Assembly (NCBI GenBank): GCA_019748195.1
Contig: JAIEPW010000005.1
Location: 17,035 to 81,034 of the forward strand
Direction: 5' to 3'
Length of the DNA: 64,000 nt
DNA from: Bryobacteraceae bacterium
GTDB taxonomy: Bacteria > Acidobacteriota > Terriglobia > Bryobacterales > Bryobacteraceae
The number at the start of each line of letters is the position of its first letter. Position 1 is the first letter of the stretch. Below, in pieces: positions 8,141 to 15,526 of this stretch. The translations under genes and the position numbers were made by a program. Under the pieces are notes generated by a model. The model saw nothing but the letters and a program-made list of their open reading frames with translations, was not told the DNA's origin and searched no databases.

Positions 8141-9276
8141 GCTCTTGCCTTGGCCATGTGCTCCTGGCGCGACATCCCGGCGACGCCATAGTATGCGTCC
8201 AGGGTGCGCTGCGCGGCTTTCTGCCAGCTAAACAGCGCCGCGCGCGCGGTTCCCAGGCGCTCCATGCGGCTCCGCAGCTCGGTGTCCAGAACCAGGTCGC
8301 ACAGCGCGCGAGTCATTTCGCTGGTCGATTCCGGGTCGAACAGAATAGCCGCCGCGTTGGCCACCTCCGGCATCGCGGAGCTGTTGGAGCACGCCACCGC
8401 GCGCCCGCAGGCCATCGCTTCCAAAATCGGCAGCCCGAAGCCTTCGTAGAAGGATGGAAAGACGAACACCTCGCAGGCGTTGTACAACTGCAGCAATTCC
8501 GGATCTTCCACGAAGCCGGTGATGTGCACGCGCTCCGCCACCGGCGACTTCTCAATGGTGGCGCGAACTTCCGGCGAAAACCACGTCTCCTTGCCCACCA
8601 TCACCAGCCGGTGCGGCAGATGCGGATGCAGGCGCAGCATCGCCTCAAATGCGCGCAGCAGCCCGATGTGATTCTTGCGCGGCTGCAGGTCCCCCACCGT
8701 CATCAGAAACGGCGTCCGGATGCCGAATCGCCGGGCGACAAACGACCCCGCGTGTTCGCGCGAGACGGGCCGGAACGTATCCGCCACGGCGTTGGGGATC
8801 ACCAGAACCTTGTCCTCGGGAACGGCGTAGGCGCGGAGAATCGCCGTTCTCGAGAACTCGCTCGGCGTGATCACGCAGGCAGCTTTTCTTACGGTCGGCT
8901 CCACTGTGTAGCGAAGCTGTGTCGCGCGAAAACGGGTGAAGAACTCGGGGTGTTCCAAGTAACTGACGTCATGCACGCTCACCACCACCGGAACCGGACA
9001 GAAAACCGGGGCGGTGTACTGAACGTGCAACAGGTCCGGGCCATGCTTTCGCAGCAGCCGGGGGATGTCAAAACCCAGCCGGCGGAACGGATTGGTCGAG
9101 ACCCATGCTGTGGAAAAGCGCTCCGGAACCTCCGCCTCGGCCCCCGGCTTGGACAGGAACGCCAGGAACTCGTTCCGTTGGTCTAATGCCGCGAACTCCC
9201 GCAATAAGTTGCGGATATAGACTTCGTTGCCAGTCAGGTGGCACCCGATGGCGTGAGCGTCCACAGAAAAACGCAT
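8137..9276 (-). CDS. Glycosyltransferase family 4 protein
   Basis: GT-B fold, GT4-type retaining glycosyltransferase of about 379 residues, cytosolic. N-terminal acceptor domain: FSVDAHAIG...GNEVYIRNLLREF. C-terminal nucleotide-sugar domain: FLMTVGDLQPRKNH, then HITGFVEDPELLQLYNAC and the donor-binding FYEGFGLPILEAMACGR with its conserved glutamates. It likely adds a hexose or mannose to an envelope polysaccharide. ATG at 9276 is preferred to GTG at 9282: a TATACT hexamer at 9287-9292 lies only 10 bases upstream, so the transcript leader would be very short. It is the first gene of the leftward polysaccharide run. Confidence 0.9.
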   Translation of the reverse strand: MRFSVDAHAIGCHLTGNEVYIRNLLREFAALDQRNEFLAFLSKPGAEAEVPERFSTAWVSTNPFRRLGFDIPRLLRKHGPDLLHVQYTAPVFCPVPVVVSVHDVSYLEHPEFFTRFRATQLRYTVEPTVRKAACVITPSEFSRTAILRAYAVPEDKVLVIPNAVADTFRPVSREHAGSFVARRFGIRTPFLMTVGDLQPRKNHIGLLRAFEAMLRLHPHLPHRLVMVGKETWFSPEVRATIEKSPVAERVHITGFVEDPELLQLYNACEVFVFPSFYEGFGLPILEAMACGRAVACSNSSAMPEVANAAAILFDPESTSEMTRALCDLVLDTELRSRMERLGTARAALFSWQKAAQRTLDAYYGVAGMSRQEHMAKARA

Positions 9277-9352
9277 GCGCACTACTAGTATAGAGAATAG
9301 GAGCCGTAGGCTGCGCGGTCTAGTACGAGTCGTCGGGTACGGGTATCAGACG

Positions 9353-9952
9353 TTACGCTTTGCGTAGGACAAAGGTGAAGTCCGCCGTCCGGCCTTTCTT
9401 CGTTTCTTTCACGTCCAGGATCAGGCTTTTCTTCACCATCCCGTCCTTGTTGAGGTACGGATCGCCTTCAAAGTACAACGCCGTGGTCAGCAAGGGGTTT
9501 GTGGCTCCGCTCACCTTAACGTGAAAGTGTGCGGCTCGGACGATATTTCCCGCTTTGTACCACTTGGGTTGAATGGTCTTCAGGGTGTACCCCCCGGAAC
9601 CATCGGTACGAAAGCGGCCGCGCAACTTCCAGCCCTGGTTGTCGTATTCACCGCTGGAATCGGCATGCCACAGGTCGATGAGCGCGTTCGCCACCGGCTT
9701 GCCCGTGACATCGAGAACCCGGCCTTGGAGCAGAAAGGGTGTGCCGGCGATGCCGCTTTCCAGGAAAACGTTGCGTTCCGGAGCCCCCGGCTTGTAGAAC
9801 GGGCCGTCACCTTCGTGCTCCGTTTCCGGCTCATCCGGCGTCGCTTCCAATTCTCCCGGCGCCACCAGTGCGGTTACGGCGATCGCGCCCAGCGCCGAAC
9901 GCCGCGTTATCTTGTTGAGTTCCGCCATGCCGGCCAGTTTCACCAGGTTCAT
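9353..9952 (-). CDS. Exported intradiol ring-cleavage dioxygenase-like protein
   Basis: 199-residue member of the intradiol dioxygenase family (catechol/hydroxyquinol dioxygenase C-terminal domain). All four non-haem Fe(III) ligands can be placed: Tyr103 in SGEYDNQ, Tyr132 in IQPKWY, and His142 and His144 in AAHFHVKV; the surrounding LIDLWHAD and LYFEGDPYL match the family. It lacks the N-terminal dimerisation domain of classical catechol dioxygenases. The N-terminus ITRRSALGAIAVTALVA resembles a twin-arginine signal, so the enzyme is probably exported folded. A second ATG eight codons in is an equally good start. It probably opens a catechol-type aromatic ring outside the cytoplasm; substrate unknown. 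Confidence 0.85.
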   Translation of the reverse strand: MNLVKLAGMAELNKITRRSALGAIAVTALVAPGELEATPDEPETEHEGDGPFYKPGAPERNVFLESGIAGTPFLLQGRVLDVTGKPVANALIDLWHADSSGEYDNQGWKLRGRFRTDGSGGYTLKTIQPKWYKAGNIVRAAHFHVKVSGATNPLLTTALYFEGDPYLNKDGMVKKSLILDVKETKKGRTADFTFVLRKA

Positions 9953-9953
9953 A

Positions 9954-10263
9954 TTCGTTTAACGCCTCTCCGGGGCTGGGATTAGTGTAGCCGGGGCGGG
10001 CGCCGACGGCAACGGTAAAGGGGCGAGCCGGGCCGGGAGGGATCAGTTGCAAGCCACTAACCTATTCGCAGTCAGACAGATCGACGACCGATTCGATCCG
10101 GGTTTACCCTCCGCTCGCCATAACAGCAGAGAATTGTAGCGATTGGAAGCTCCCTCTCCACCCTCGAACCCTTCACTTCCTTCCTGTCGCCTTTCAATCG
10201 ACATTTGCAACTGAATTGCGTTTTCCTCTTGACCGAGGCCCCGCCGTGACTCTAGACTGCCAA
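9954..10263. other. Divergent intergenic region between dioxygenase and TonB receptor
   Basis: About 310 bases with no convincing gene. It must contain the promoters of both divergent neighbours. On the + strand a sigma-70-like promoter lies at its right end (separate entry). No clear Fur box, riboswitch or terminator was recognised. Confidence 0.6.
10229..10258 (+). promoter_or_regulatory. Sigma-70-like promoter for a leaderless TonB receptor mRNA
   Basis: TTGACC at 10229-10234 (5 of 6 to consensus), an 18-base spacer and TAGACT at 10253-10258 (4 of 6). The expected transcription start, 6-8 bases after the -10, coincides with the ATG at 10264-10266, so the mRNA would be leaderless. This fits the absence of a Shine-Dalgarno sequence before this gene. 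Confidence 0.5.
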
Positions 10264-12639
10264 ATGATGCGAGCCAAAATCGCCCACGCATGTCTTGCCG
10301 CGGCCATCCTTGCGGGACTTTGTGGAGCCCAGGAAGCAAATTTGGATGTCAGAGTCCAGGACAGCACCGGGGCGATGATCGGCGGAGCGCTGGTGAAGGC
10401 CAGGCGCATCGGGGCGGGTTGGGAGAACACGCAGTTCACCACAGACACTGGAAACGCTTCCTTTGCGGCCTTGCCGAGGGGTGAATACGAGGTGGTTGTG
10501 GAAGCGCGGGGGTTCGCGCCGGCGCGCCAACAGTTTTCCTGGCCCGCCGGCGGTAATTTGCTGATCGAACTCCGCCCGGCGGACCTCGCCGAGCAGGTGC
10601 GCGTCACCGCCAATCGAATCGCGGGGACACCGGAACAACTGGAGCGGCTGCCCGGATCGGCCTATTTGTTGCAAGCCACCGATCTGGAACAGGCTCGCGT
10701 ACTCACCACGGAAGAGGCGCTGCGCAAGGTGCCCGGCGTTCACGCGCGCGGCGAGGACGGCTTCGGATTGCGGCCGAACATCGGGATTCGCGGTCTGAAT
10801 CCCACCCGCTCTTCGCGGGTTCTGCTGCTGGAAGACGGCGTGCCGCTGTCCTATGCTCCGTACGGCGACAACGCTTCGTACTACCATCCGCCCGTCGACC
10901 GCTTTGAAGGCGTCGAGATCGTCAAGGGCGGCGGCCAGATCCTTTACGGCCCGATGACCGTGGGCGGCGTCGTCAATTACCTCACGCCGGCGCCTCCGGC
11001 CGGCCGGGGCGGATCGCTAACCCTGACCGGCGGAAACCGCGACTACTTCAACGGGCACTTCCGCTACGGCGGAACCTGGAAAGGCACCGGATTGCTCTTC
11101 GACGCGCTGCGCAAGCAGGGCCAGGGGCTGCGCGACAACACCCGGCACGGCGTCACGGACCTGAGCGCGAAGACGCTGACGCCGATTGGCGCGTCGCAGA
11201 CACTTTCGCTGAAATTCAATCGCTACAGCGAGGACTCCCAGCTTACCTATTCGGGGCTGCGGCAAACCGAGTGGGATCGCAACCCCCGGGCCAATCCCTT
11301 CGTTCACGATCAGTTCGACATTTCGCGCTACGGCGGGTCGGCGACTCATTTGTGGACCCCGCGCGCCAACATGACGGTTCGCCACACCGGCTACGCGACG
11401 TTCTTCGATCGCGATTGGTGGCGTCAGTCGTCCAATTCCAATCAGCGTCCCAATGACGCGGCCGATCCCCGTTGCGGAGGCATGGCGAACCTCCTCACCG
11501 CTTGCGGCAACGAAGGCCGGCTGCGGCGCTATTACACATGGGGACTCGAGAACGCCAGCCGCGTTTCGCACGGGCTGCTGGGCGCATCGAACGTAACCGA
11601 CTTCGGCTTCCGCGCGCACTTCGAGGACCAGCAACGCCTGCAGCAGAACGGCGACACGCCCCAAGCACGCTCCGGCGCCGTGGTGGAGAACAACCAGCGC
11701 CTGGCGAAGACCTTTTCCACCTTCGTCCAGAATCAGTTTGTGTGGAACAAGCTGGTAGTGACGCCCGGGGCGCGGCTCGAATACATTCGCTACTCGCGCT
11801 GGAACCGCCTGAATAACGCGCGCGGTTCGGAAACGCTGGTCAAGCTGATCCCCGGACTGGGAATCGCCTATAACGCGAACGAAAGGTTCACGGTGTTCGC
11901 CGGCGTCCATCGCGGGTTCGCGCCCCCCCGCGTGGAGGACGTGATCAGCAACTCCACCGGGCAGAGCATCGAACTCGCGCCGGAGTTGAGCTGGAACTAT
12001 GAAGTGGGATTCCGGGCGCGGCTGCAACGGTACTTCAGCCTGGAAGCCACCGCGTTCCGCATGGATTTCGCCAACCAGGTGGTGCCGGCGAGTGTCGCCG
12101 GAGGCATCGGATCCAATCTCACCAACGCCGGGCGCACGCTGCACCAGGGAGCGGAGGCGGCGGGCCGCTGGGACTGGCGCAACGTGTTCAGTTCCCGCAG
12201 CAGCTTCTCGCTTCGCGGCGCCTACACCTGGGTCCCGGTCTCGCGCTATCAGGGCACCCGGCTGTCGTCCGTTCCCGGATTCACCAGCGTCCCCGTCTCC
12301 GGGAACCGGCTGCCGTACTCTCCCGAGAACCTGCTGACGGCCAGTGTGAGCTACGCGCACGCCACGGGTCTCAACGCGATGTTCGAGACCGTGTACACCG
12401 GGCGGCAGTTTGGCGACGACCTCAACACCGTGGGCGGGACTCCCGACGGCCAGCGCGGCGCGCTGCCGGGAAACGCGCTCTTTAATGCGAGCTTCAATTA
12501 CCCGGTGGAGGCGCTGCGCTCGACTTTCTTCATCACCGCGAAGAACCTCACGAACCGTACAGTGATCGTGGACCGCTCCCGCGGGCTGCTGCCGGGAATC
12601 CCCCGGCTGGTGCAGGCGGGATTGCAGTTCACGTTCTGA
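10264..12639 (+). CDS. TonB-dependent outer-membrane receptor (siderophore/dicitrate type)
   Basis: 791-residue outer-membrane active transporter. Signal peptide about 1-24 (MMRAKIAHACLAAAILAGLCGAQ), a carboxypeptidase-regulatory-like beta-sandwich about 26-105, a plug domain about 115-225 (LTTEEALRKVPGVHARG; FGLRPNIGIRGLNP; VEIVKGGGQILYGP) and a 22-strand-type barrel ending in an aromatic residue (FTF). The plug wording GLRPNIGIRGLNPTRSSRV resembles FecA-like iron-citrate receptors, so ferric chelate uptake is plausible. The ATG at 10264 is chosen over an upstream TTG because a signal peptide follows and a promoter ends just before it. It stands alone on the + strand. Confidence 0.92.
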   Translation: MMRAKIAHACLAAAILAGLCGAQEANLDVRVQDSTGAMIGGALVKARRIGAGWENTQFTTDTGNASFAALPRGEYEVVVEARGFAPARQQFSWPAGGNLLIELRPADLAEQVRVTANRIAGTPEQLERLPGSAYLLQATDLEQARVLTTEEALRKVPGVHARGEDGFGLRPNIGIRGLNPTRSSRVLLLEDGVPLSYAPYGDNASYYHPPVDRFEGVEIVKGGGQILYGPMTVGGVVNYLTPAPPAGRGGSLTLTGGNRDYFNGHFRYGGTWKGTGLLFDALRKQGQGLRDNTRHGVTDLSAKTLTPIGASQTLSLKFNRYSEDSQLTYSGLRQTEWDRNPRANPFVHDQFDISRYGGSATHLWTPRANMTVRHTGYATFFDRDWWRQSSNSNQRPNDAADPRCGGMANLLTACGNEGRLRRYYTWGLENASRVSHGLLGASNVTDFGFRAHFEDQQRLQQNGDTPQARSGAVVENNQRLAKTFSTFVQNQFVWNKLVVTPGARLEYIRYSRWNRLNNARGSETLVKLIPGLGIAYNANERFTVFAGVHRGFAPPRVEDVISNSTGQSIELAPELSWNYEVGFRARLQRYFSLEATAFRMDFANQVVPASVAGGIGSNLTNAGRTLHQGAEAAGRWDWRNVFSSRSSFSLRGAYTWVPVSRYQGTRLSSVPGFTSVPVSGNRLPYSPENLLTASVSYAHATGLNAMFETVYTGRQFGDDLNTVGGTPDGQRGALPGNALFNASFNYPVEALRSTFFITAKNLTNRTVIVDRSRGLLPGIPRLVQAGLQFTF

Positions 12640-12647
12640 TCTCAATG
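12604..12647. repeat. Direct repeat copy 1 (end of TonB receptor gene)
   Basis: The last 36 bases of the receptor gene plus the following bases recur at 12924-12967, exactly 320 bases downstream, with about 8 mismatches in 44. The shared part begins CGGCTGGTGCAGG and includes CAGTTCACGTTCTGAT with the stop codon. Confidence 0.8.
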
Positions 12648-12680
12648 CCGCAGCCGAAGGAACCCCAGACCAATCTACAC

Positions 12681-12775
12681 CGGGAGCCGCGCGCGAGCGA
12701 GCGGCAGGCGAAGCGCCTTCCTATAACGCCTCTTCGTCGACAACGTTTGCCACTCGCTCACGCTCGTGGCTCCCA
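12681..12775. repeat. REP-like hairpin module 1
   Basis: A + oriented arm (12682-12710, GGGAGCC...GCGAGCGAGCGGCA) faces a complementary - oriented arm (12740-12775, containing CACTCGCTCACGCTCGTGG and ending GGCTCCC). Together they form an imperfect hairpin of the REP/BIME kind. The right arm is also the inverse complement of 12966-13001, with one mismatch in 36 bases. Confidence 0.75.
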
Positions 12776-12923
12776 GTTCGCAATGGGTAGCACCGTTGCC
12801 TCGCCGGCAACCTGCGTAGGCCAGCCCTGGCCGCTCAGAACGTAATCAACGGTCCGCGTCAACTCCGACCGATTGAACAGCCAAACGGTGCTGCCGTGTC
12901 GCGGCGTGCCGCACCTTCCGCTG
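12776..12923. other. Spacer between repeat modules, no supported gene
   Basis: About 150 bases between the two repeat units. A minus-strand open frame crosses it, but it runs through the repeat arms and resembles no family known to me. It could be a decayed coding fragment. Confidence 0.4.
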
Positions 12924-12967
12924 CGGCTGGTGCAGGACGCACCGCAGTTCACGTTCTGATTTCAATG
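12924..12967. repeat. Direct repeat copy 2 of the receptor gene end
   Basis: Partial duplicate of 12604-12647, non-coding here, directly abutting the second REP-like module. The pattern of gene tail plus REP module occurring twice suggests a local duplication. Confidence 0.8.
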
Positions 12968-13031
12968 GGAGCCACGAGCGTGAGCGAGCGGCAAACGTTG
13001 TCGCGGTCCGTCTGACGCTCGCGGCTTCCAC
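12966..13031. repeat. REP-like hairpin module 2
   Basis: Left arm at 12966-13001 (TGGGAGCCACGAGCGTGAGC...GCAAACGTTGT) and a shorter inverted arm near 13014-13029 (ACGCTCGCGGCTTCCA). Same sequence family as module 1. It ends just before the stop codon of the convergent PLP decarboxylase gene, so it sits between two 3' ends where it could also stabilise or terminate transcripts. Confidence 0.7.
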
Positions 13032-14405
13032 CTATCCGCCCTCGCACAGGCTGTGCGCACGCAGGATCGACTCCAGGCTGCGCTCGACGTCCTTGCTGGT
13101 CGTCGACCAGTTAGACACGCTGATCCGCATGTACGCCTTGCCCTGCCATTCCGTCCGGCCCGCCCACAGGATGCCGTCCCGCTGGATGGCGTCAATCACC
13201 CGGTCCGTCCGCTTATCATCGCCAAAACGCACCAGCACCTGATTCAGAACGACCTCATGCGGCACCTCGATCCCCGCCTTTCGCAGTTCACGCGCGAAGT
13301 GCTCCGCATGAGCGCAGCAGCGGTCCACCATTTCCTGCAGCCCTCTGCGTCCCAGGCTGTGAAGCGCCGCCCATACTTCGAAGGAGCGCGCCCGGCGCGA
13401 GGAATCGGGCGCCAGGTTCATCGAATCGCGCTCTTCGGTCTCGATCAGGTAAGCTGCCTGAGCGGACATCGCCTTGCGGAGCGGAGTTCCGTCGCGCACC
13501 AGCACGACACCGCAGTCGTAACCCACGTTCAGCCATTTGTGCCCGTCCGTGGCCCAGGAGTCTGCCAGCTCCACGCCGTCCAGCAGAACACGGCGCGCGG
13601 GCGACGCCGCTGCCCACAGGCCGAACGCGCCGTCGATGTGAACCCATGCGCCGGCTTCGCGAGCCCGCTCCGATGCCGCGCGCAGCGGGTCAAAGCTGCC
13701 GGTATTCACATTGCCCGCCTGCAGGCAGAGAATGGAGCGATCGCTGAGCCGGGGGATACGCGCCGCGATCATGCGGCCCTGCGAATCGGTGGGCACGCGG
13801 ATCACGCGTCCTTTCCCCAGGCCCAGCATCGCCAGGCCTTTCAGCACCGTGGAGTGGACTTCGTCGCTGACCACGACGTCGAGGGGCGGCGCGCCGAACA
13901 GGCCCTCCGCCTCCACGTCCCAGCCCGCGCGTTCCAGCACCGCGTGCCGCGCCGCGGCCAGACCAGTGAAGCTGGCCATGGTGGCGCAGGTGACCAGGGC
14001 GCCCGAGCATCCGGCTGGCAGCCCGAATAGCTCGCTCATCCAGCGCAGCACGATGCGCTCCACGTCGACGGCCGCGGGCGAAGTCAGCCACAGAATCCCG
14101 TTCTGATCCCAGGCGGACGTCAGCCACGCCGCGCCCAGCGCCGCCGGCAGCATGCCACCGGTGACGAACCCGAAGTAGCGGGGTCCCGTGGTGGCCACGG
14201 TCGCCGGCGAAGCGATCGCGTCCAACTGGCGGATCGTCTCGATGGGATCGCGGGAATCCTCGGGCAGGCTGCCGCCCAGCTCGGCCAGCCGCGCCGTGGC
14301 GCCGTTGTCCGGAAACACCCGCCGCCCTTCCACGCCTTCGACGTACCGGACGGCGCGATCCAGAGCTTCGCGAAGCAGAAGCGGAATCGACTGGCGAGTG
14401 TGCAT
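13032..14405 (-). CDS. PLP-dependent amino-acid decarboxylase (group II, AADC-like)
   Basis: 457-residue cytosolic PLP enzyme of the aromatic-amino-acid/glutamate decarboxylase family. The Schiff-base lysine is Lys290 in TDGHKWLNVGYDCG; upstream HIDGAFGLWAA carries the aspartate and alanine that contact the PLP ring. The N-terminal PRYFGFVTGGMLPAALGAAWL segment and the C-terminal WAGRTEWQGKAYMRISVSNW match the family. It should convert an L-amino acid to its amine and CO2. Substrate (tryptophan, tyrosine, aspartate or other) cannot be read from sequence. It stands alone, convergent to the TonB receptor. Confidence 0.88.
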   Translation of the reverse strand: MHTRQSIPLLLREALDRAVRYVEGVEGRRVFPDNGATARLAELGGSLPEDSRDPIETIRQLDAIASPATVATTGPRYFGFVTGGMLPAALGAAWLTSAWDQNGILWLTSPAAVDVERIVLRWMSELFGLPAGCSGALVTCATMASFTGLAAARHAVLERAGWDVEAEGLFGAPPLDVVVSDEVHSTVLKGLAMLGLGKGRVIRVPTDSQGRMIAARIPRLSDRSILCLQAGNVNTGSFDPLRAASERAREAGAWVHIDGAFGLWAAASPARRVLLDGVELADSWATDGHKWLNVGYDCGVVLVRDGTPLRKAMSAQAAYLIETEERDSMNLAPDSSRRARSFEVWAALHSLGRRGLQEMVDRCCAHAEHFARELRKAGIEVPHEVVLNQVLVRFGDDKRTDRVIDAIQRDGILWAGRTEWQGKAYMRISVSNWSTTSKDVERSLESILRAHSLCEGG

Positions 14406-14422
14406 CCGCTCAGGATCTCATG

Positions 14423-14875
14423 TCACTTCTCAAAAACGAACTTCACTTCCATCTCGCCGAAATCCCCGTGGATCCTCCCCGCGCACGTCAAGGTCCTGCC
14501 GTCCGCGGACAAGGTCCATGTTTCTTTCTGGTGAATATCGCCGCGCGGAGAGCCACGCTTGGTCTGGAGCACCAGCGAACTGCCTTCCCAGCGCATGGAG
14601 CCGGTGGCGTGCTGCCCGGCGAGTTCAAACGTCTGCTCAACGCCGTCGGTGGTGAACTGCACTTCCGATTTCTGTTCGGCTCCGTTACGGGTTTGCAGCG
14701 TCACCAGGTGAAAGCGCGGCTCGCGATGAACCACGCGGCGGGTCCACTTCTCCGGAGGAGGAGATTGCGCGAAGTTGCTCTTGTCCAGATTCAACTTCCA
14801 CTCGCCGGAGAAATCCGGCCCGGCCGCGATGCAGGATCCGGCAACCAGAACGAGAGTCAGGAGGCGTCCCATCAT
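14423..14875 (-). CDS. Small exported protein, tandem paralogue A
   Basis: 150 residues, signal peptide (MMGRLLTLVLVAGSCIAAG) followed by a conserved opening PDFSGEWKLNLDKSNFAQ and a beta-strand-rich body ending in MEVKFVFEK. It is clearly homologous to the next gene upstream (FSGEWKLNLQKSDFGQ, RRVVHREPQF, QATGSLKWDG). The pattern of repeated short strands suggests a lipocalin-like small barrel, but I know no function. No cysteine in the mature part. It lies 17 bases before the decarboxylase start on the same strand and may be its upstream operon partner. Confidence 0.75.
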   Translation of the reverse strand: MMGRLLTLVLVAGSCIAAGPDFSGEWKLNLDKSNFAQSPPPEKWTRRVVHREPRFHLVTLQTRNGAEQKSEVQFTTDGVEQTFELAGQHATGSMRWEGSSLVLQTKRGSPRGDIHQKETWTLSADGRTLTCAGRIHGDFGEMEVKFVFEK

Positions 14876-14948
14876 GAGACGCTCTACGGATCACCTCGTG
14901 CCGCGGTTTGCCGGCAGGGGCGGACCTGAGTGGGACAGGGGCCACCCG

Positions 14949-15407
14949 CTACTTTTCGAAGACCAGCTTCAACTCGGTTTCGCCCATGTCACCCTTCAGC
15001 TTGCCCATGCAGGTGAGGGTCTTGCCGTCGGGCGAAAGGGACCACCGCTCGGTTTGATAAATATCGCCCTGGTCGGTCTGGCGGTGGGTATCGAGAACCA
15101 GCACCGCGCCATCCCACTTGAGCGAGCCGGTTGCCTGCGCGCCGGCCATCGGGAAGGTCTGTTTGGAGCCGTCGGTCTTCAGCTTGGCTTCCCACGTGGC
15201 GTCCGTTCCGCCGCGCGTCTGGACGCTGGCGAGCTCGAACTGCGGCTCCCGATGGACAACGCGGCGCACCCACTTATCGGGCGGCGACATCTGGCCGAAG
15301 TCGCTTTTCTGCAGGTTCAGCTTCCATTCACCGGAGAAGTCGGGCTGGCCGGATGCCATCACTACGGGGCAGAGAACGAGCGCGGCAAGGAACAGTTTCC
15401 GGGTCAT
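14949..15407 (-). CDS. Small exported protein, tandem paralogue B
   Basis: 152 residues when started at the ATG at 15407 (signal peptide MTRKLFLAALVLCPVVMASG); a longer reading frame upstream adds seven unlikely residues. Mature part PDFSGEWKLNLQKSDFGQ...VRRVVHREPQFELASVQTR...TDGSKQTFPMAG, ending TELKLVFEK. Tandem duplicate of the 14423-14875 gene, 73 bases apart. Probably periplasmic and beta-rich; function unknown. The strong terminator upstream at 15465-15495 insulates this pair from the 15.5-20.9 kb operon. Confidence 0.75.
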   Translation of the reverse strand: MTRKLFLAALVLCPVVMASGQPDFSGEWKLNLQKSDFGQMSPPDKWVRRVVHREPQFELASVQTRGGTDATWEAKLKTDGSKQTFPMAGAQATGSLKWDGAVLVLDTHRQTDQGDIYQTERWSLSPDGKTLTCMGKLKGDMGETELKLVFEK

Positions 15408-15464
15408 GCTCGATATACGCGGCAGCAACGGGGACGTTTGGATGTTTTTCCGCCGCCGGTCGCG

Positions 15465-15495
15465 AAAAAAAAAGGGCGAGCCCGAAAGCTCGCCC
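15465..15495 (-). terminator. Rho-independent terminator of the TonB surface operon
   Basis: Read on the minus strand: perfect 8-bp stem (arms at 15488-15495 and 15474-15481, GGGCGAGC paired with GCTCGCCC), a 6-base loop, then nine T residues (A-run at 15465-15473 on the + strand). It lies about 30 bases beyond the stop of the 15527-17332 gene. Confidence 0.92.
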
Positions 15496-15526
15496 GTGAA
15501 AGTTCGAAGCGTACGATTCTGTTACG

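Noticed and set aside
12758..12952. Minus-strand 64-codon frame between the repeat modules
   Set aside because: It runs across REP-like arms and the duplicated gene tail, so it is repeat-derived sequence rather than a gene.
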